Source: Burkholderiales bacterium
Lineage (GTDB): Bacteria > Pseudomonadota > Gammaproteobacteria > Burkholderiales > Burkholderiaceae_C
Assembly: GCA_017302505.1 (NCBI GenBank)
Contig: JAFLDH010000011.1
Coordinates: 1 to 42,339, forward strand
Reading direction: 5' to 3'
Length of the DNA: 42,339 nt
Of this stretch, positions 39,971 to 42,339 are shown one piece after another; position 1 is the first letter of the stretch, and every line of letters starts with the position of its first letter. The position numbers and the translations under genes are program-made. Below the pieces are notes generated by a model that saw only the letters and a program-made list of their open reading frames with translations, did no database searches and was not told the origin of the DNA.

Positions 39971-40939
39971 TCATCTCCAGACGAAGGCGGTGGACGCATC
40001 GAATGGATGCGTGGCCTTCCAGTGGCGGGCGATGTCCACGCGCCGGCAGACCCAGACGCGCTCGTGCTTCTGCACATGGTCCAGGAAGCGCTGCAGCGAG
40101 CCGATGCGCCCCGGCTTGCCCAGCAGCCGGCAGTGCATGCCGATGGACATCATCTTCGGCGCGCTGTCGCCCTCGGCATACAGCGCGTCGAAACTGTCGC
40201 GCAGGTAGTTGAAGAAATGCTCGCCGGTGTTGAAACCCTGCGCCTGCACGAAGCGCATGTCGTTGGTGTCCAGCGAATAGGGCACCACCAGGTGCGGTGC
40301 CAGCGTGCCGTCGCTCTTTTGCACCTGCAGCCAGAAGGGCAGGTCGTCGCCGTAGTAGTCGCTGTCGTATTCGTAGCCGCCCTGGTCGGCCACCAGACGG
40401 CGGGTGTTGGGGCTGTCGCGGCCGGTGTACCAGCCGGCCGGCCAGGCACCGCCGGTCAGCTCCTTCAGCAGGTGGGTGGCCACGCCAACGTGGCGGCGTT
40501 CCGTCGCCTCGGGCAGGTTCTGGTAATGGATCCAGCGCAGGCCGTGGTTGGCGATCTCGTGGCCGGCGTCCATGAATACCTTGAGCAGCTCGGGGTAGCG
40601 CTCCAACGCCGAGACCACGCCGAACACGGTGAGCGGCAGGCCGCGCTGCTCGAACTCGCGCAGGATGCGCCAGACGCCGACGCGCGAGCCGTACTCGTAC
40701 ATCGACTCCATCGTCATGTGGCGGTTCTCGTAGGCCTGCGCGGTGACCAGCTCGGACAGGAAGGTCTCGCTGGTCGGGTCGCCGTGCAGCACGTTGTTCT
40801 CGCCGCCTTCTTCGTAGTTCAGCACGAACTGCACGGCGATCTTCGCGTCGCCGGGCCAGCGCGCGTGCGGCACCTGGCGGCCGTAGCCGCGCAGGTCGCG
40901 CGCATAGGGCAGGGTGGGGGAGGGAGCCTCGGTGGCCAT
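39971..40939 (-). CDS. puuE: Allantoinase PuuE (polysaccharide-deacetylase fold)
   Basis: The 322-residue protein matches the PuuE allantoinase family: YARDLRGYGRQVPHARWPGDAKIAVQFVLNYEEGGE at the start (read in parts), ESMYEYGSRVGVWRILREF, DAGHEIANHGLRWIHYQNL, TGGAWPAGWYTGRDSPNTRRLV, YDSDYYGDDLPFW and SIGMHCRLLGKPGRIGSL. It opens the hydantoin ring of allantoin to allantoate without needing a metal, as known for this family. It is the first gene of the urate-degradation run and lies 16 nt downstream of the GntR-type regulator gene. Confidence 0.94.
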   Translation of the reverse strand: MATEAPSPTLPYARDLRGYGRQVPHARWPGDAKIAVQFVLNYEEGGENNVLHGDPTSETFLSELVTAQAYENRHMTMESMYEYGSRVGVWRILREFEQRGLPLTVFGVVSALERYPELLKVFMDAGHEIANHGLRWIHYQNLPEATERRHVGVATHLLKELTGGAWPAGWYTGRDSPNTRRLVADQGGYEYDSDYYGDDLPFWLQVQKSDGTLAPHLVVPYSLDTNDMRFVQAQGFNTGEHFFNYLRDSFDALYAEGDSAPKMMSIGMHCRLLGKPGRIGSLQRFLDHVQKHERVWVCRRVDIARHWKATHPFDASTAFVWR

Positions 40940-40955
40940 GGATCGGTCCTTGTGG

Positions 40956-41690
40956 TCAAAGGGGTTGCAGCACCGTGGCCAGGTCGGCCACGCGCGGGTT
41001 CAGGCGAAGGTTGCGCTCGACGTTGCCCAGGTGGGCCTCCAGCAGCCGCACTGCGGCGCGGGCGTCGCGTTTTTCCAGTGCGTCGACGATGGCCACGTGC
41101 TCTTCCTGCGAATGCTCGGCCGAATGCGAGGACTGGTACATCAGCGCGATCAGCGAGCTGCGGGTCAGCAGGTCTTCCAGCATCTCGGCCAGCACCTGGT
41201 TGCCCAGCATGCGCGCCAGCACCACGTGAAAGTCGGCCAGCAGCCGTGTACGGCCCGACACATCGGTGCGCGCCACGGCCGAGGCCTCGGCCTTCAGGTG
41301 CTGGCGCAGCTCGGCGATCTGTGCGTCACTGATCTGCGCGCACAGTTGGCGCAGCATGGCGGCCTCGAGCATGGTGCGCACCTCGAACACCTGGCGTGCC
41401 TCTTGCACGCTGGGCTTGGCGACGAAGGCGCCGCGCGCCGGCTCCAGCGTCACCAGCCGGTCGCGGCTGAGCTGGTTGAGCGCCTGGCGCACGAGGGTGC
41501 GCGAGACGCCGAAGATGTCGGCAATCTGCTGCTCCACCAGCTTGGTGCCCGGCATCAACCGGCGCTCGACGATGGCCGTGGTGATGGAATCGACGATGCG
41601 CTGGGTGGGTCCGGCGCCGTCGGCCGCGGCCAGCGCGGCCACCCGCGGCTTCCTGCGCGGGGCGGTGGCGGCAGACGACGATCGGGCCAT
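40956..41690 (-). CDS. GntR/FCD-family transcriptional regulator
   Basis: The 244-residue regulator has an N-terminal winged helix (about 25-95; [44 protein letters not shown] read in parts) and a C-terminal FCD ligand-binding domain ([54 protein letters not shown]). The FCD His/Asp residues suggest a metal-assisted organic-acid or ureide ligand. It is divergently placed from the hydroxyisourate hydrolase gene across an 86-nt region with a perfect operator palindrome, so it probably controls both itself and the urate genes. The ATG at 41690 was chosen over longer frames that run across the operator. Confidence 0.9.
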   Translation of the reverse strand: MARSSSAATAPRRKPRVAALAAADGAGPTQRIVDSITTAIVERRLMPGTKLVEQQIADIFGVSRTLVRQALNQLSRDRLVTLEPARGAFVAKPSVQEARQVFEVRTMLEAAMLRQLCAQISDAQIAELRQHLKAEASAVARTDVSGRTRLLADFHVVLARMLGNQVLAEMLEDLLTRSSLIALMYQSSHSAEHSQEEHVAIVDALEKRDARAAVRLLEAHLGNVERNLRLNPRVADLATVLQPL

Positions 41691-41714
41691 GGTGGGGGCT
41701 TGCACTGTATCCCG

Positions 41715-41728
41715 AAGTGTATACACTT
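41715..41728. promoter_or_regulatory. Perfect 14-bp palindromic operator for the GntR/FCD regulator
   Basis: AAGTGTATACACTT lies between the divergent regulator and hydroxyisourate hydrolase genes. TGTATACA-type palindromes are typical of FCD-subfamily GntR regulators. Confidence 0.75.
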
Positions 41729-41776
41729 TGCCGACCGGCGCAAGCTCTCCGCGCCTGCCCAACCAAGGATTCGCGC

Positions 41777-42130
41777 ATGGGAAAACTCACCACGCACGTG
41801 CTCGACACGATGCACGGCAGCCCGGCCGCCGGCATGGCCGTCGCCCTGTACCGCCTGGATGGCGCGACCGCGGTGCCGCTGAAGACCATCCGGCTCAACG
41901 ACGACGGCCGCGCCGACCAGCCGCTGCTGGCCGACGCCGCGCTGTTGCCTGGCCGCTACCGCCTGGTGTTCAGCGTGGCGCCTTACTTCCGCGGCCGTGG
42001 CGTGGCGCTGCCCGAGCCGGCTTTCCTGGACGAGGTGCCGCTGGACTTCGGCATCGCCGATGCGTCGCTGCACTACCACGTGCCGCTGCTGGCCTCGCCC
42101 TGGAGCTACTCCACCTACCGCGGCAGCTGA
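41777..42130 (+). CDS. uraH: 5-hydroxyisourate hydrolase (transthyretin-like)
   Basis: The 117-residue enzyme hydrolyses 5-hydroxyisourate to OHCU, the substrate of the decarboxylase half of the 38188-39969 product. It has the N-terminal [18 protein letters not shown] (catalytic His7), an Arg within [29 protein letters not shown] at the end, and the defining C-terminal YRGS. AAGGA lies upstream of the ATG. It is transcribed away from the regulator and is followed after 57 nt by xdhC. Confidence 0.95.
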   Translation: MGKLTTHVLDTMHGSPAAGMAVALYRLDGATAVPLKTIRLNDDGRADQPLLADAALLPGRYRLVFSVAPYFRGRGVALPEPAFLDEVPLDFGIADASLHYHVPLLASPWSYSTYRGS

Positions 42131-42187
42131 ACGCCGCTGGCACGGCCATTGCGTCAGCCCCGCTGTGATAGTCCGCAACGGTTCCCG

Positions 42188-42339
42188 ATGAACGCTTCCG
42201 GCCAGGCCGATGCGCTGCTGCGCCGACTGGCGCGGTCGCCGGCGGTGCGCATCGTGGTGGCGCGCGTGCAGGGCTCGGGCCCGCGCGAGGCCGGGGCCTG
42301 GATGGCGGTGTTCGGCGACGGCATGGTCGGCACCATCGG
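42188..42339 (+). CDS. xdhC: XdhC, xanthine dehydrogenase accessory protein (partial)
   Basis: Only the first 50 residues lie in the window. VRIVVARVQGSGPREAGAWMAV matches the N-terminal XdhC/CoxI domain, which helps insert the sulfurated molybdenum cofactor into xanthine dehydrogenase. The gene runs off the right edge in frame. Its presence suggests that xanthine dehydrogenase genes (xdhA/B) lie nearby outside the window. Confidence 0.85.
   Translation, partial: MNASGQADALLRRLARSPAVRIVVARVQGSGPREAGAWMAVFGDGMVGTI

Noticed and set aside
36656-40212. Very long plus-strand open frames (667-676 codons) opposite the urate genes
   Set aside because: They are antisense shadows caused by high GC; composition is rich in His, Gln, Arg and Ala with no family motif, while the minus-strand frames encode well-known enzymes.

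Overview
The window looks like chromosomal DNA of a high-GC betaproteobacterium, most likely in the Burkholderiales (Rubrivivax/Ideonella/Leptothrix-like). The clues are PEP-CTERM surface proteins with an exosortase B/EpsI pair inside an EPS locus, the EpsF/EpsG export genes, and a beta-proteobacterial style urate-catabolism cluster. No rRNA, tRNA, CRISPR array or complete insertion sequence was seen.

Region 1 (1-25.5 kb) is an exopolysaccharide / exosortase locus. It opens with four minus-strand PEP-CTERM genes in two pairs (121-1491 and 1743-3104). A plus-strand block follows: UDP-glucose dehydrogenase (3543), a decayed UDP-glucuronate decarboxylase (about 5018-5344), a large IPT/TIG plus beta-helix lipoprotein (5463), a glycosyltransferase, a methyltransferase and a hexapeptide acetyltransferase (to 10445). 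Facing it is a tightly overlapped minus-strand operon running from 22792 down to 10540: epsF-like chain-length protein, epsG-like kinase, exosortase B, EpsI, Wzx-like flippase, two further glycosyltransferases, a Wzy-like membrane protein, a methyltransferase and two more glycosyltransferases. A WcaI-like glycosyltransferase (23172) and a fifth PEP-CTERM protein (24811) close the locus. The set reads as one system: make UDP-glucuronate, assemble and decorate a lipid-linked repeat, flip, polymerise and export it, while exosortase B processes the PEP-CTERM proteins. A C-rich/G-rich inverted element (CCCC, 5-8 nt, GGGG) recurs near PEP-CTERM and EPS promoters and may mark a shared regulator.

Region 2 (25.8-33.5 kb) is an accessory stretch: a VapBC-type toxin-antitoxin pair with a long operator-like inverted repeat, a divergent XRE regulator/unknown-protein pair, a Pre/Mob-like relaxase with small neighbours, a 341-bp tandem duplication carrying a second copy of the end of a deaminase gene, and a second toxin-antitoxin-like module whose AbiEii-type nucleotidyltransferase is frameshifted and lacks an expected catalytic aspartate.

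Region 3 (31.7-42.3 kb, interleaved with the end of region 2) is purine/urate catabolism: a guanine-deaminase-like enzyme, an NMT1/THI5-type ABC transporter, an M20 amidohydrolase, a fused OHCU decarboxylase-allantoate amidohydrolase, PuuE allantoinase, a GntR/FCD regulator with a 14-bp palindromic operator, 5-hydroxyisourate hydrolase and the start of xdhC. Together these would take guanine/xanthine through urate and allantoin towards ureidoglycolate and ammonia.

Functional names rest on motif and family recognition by eye, without database searches. Start sites were adjusted by ribosome-binding sites, ATGA overlaps and family-typical N termini.
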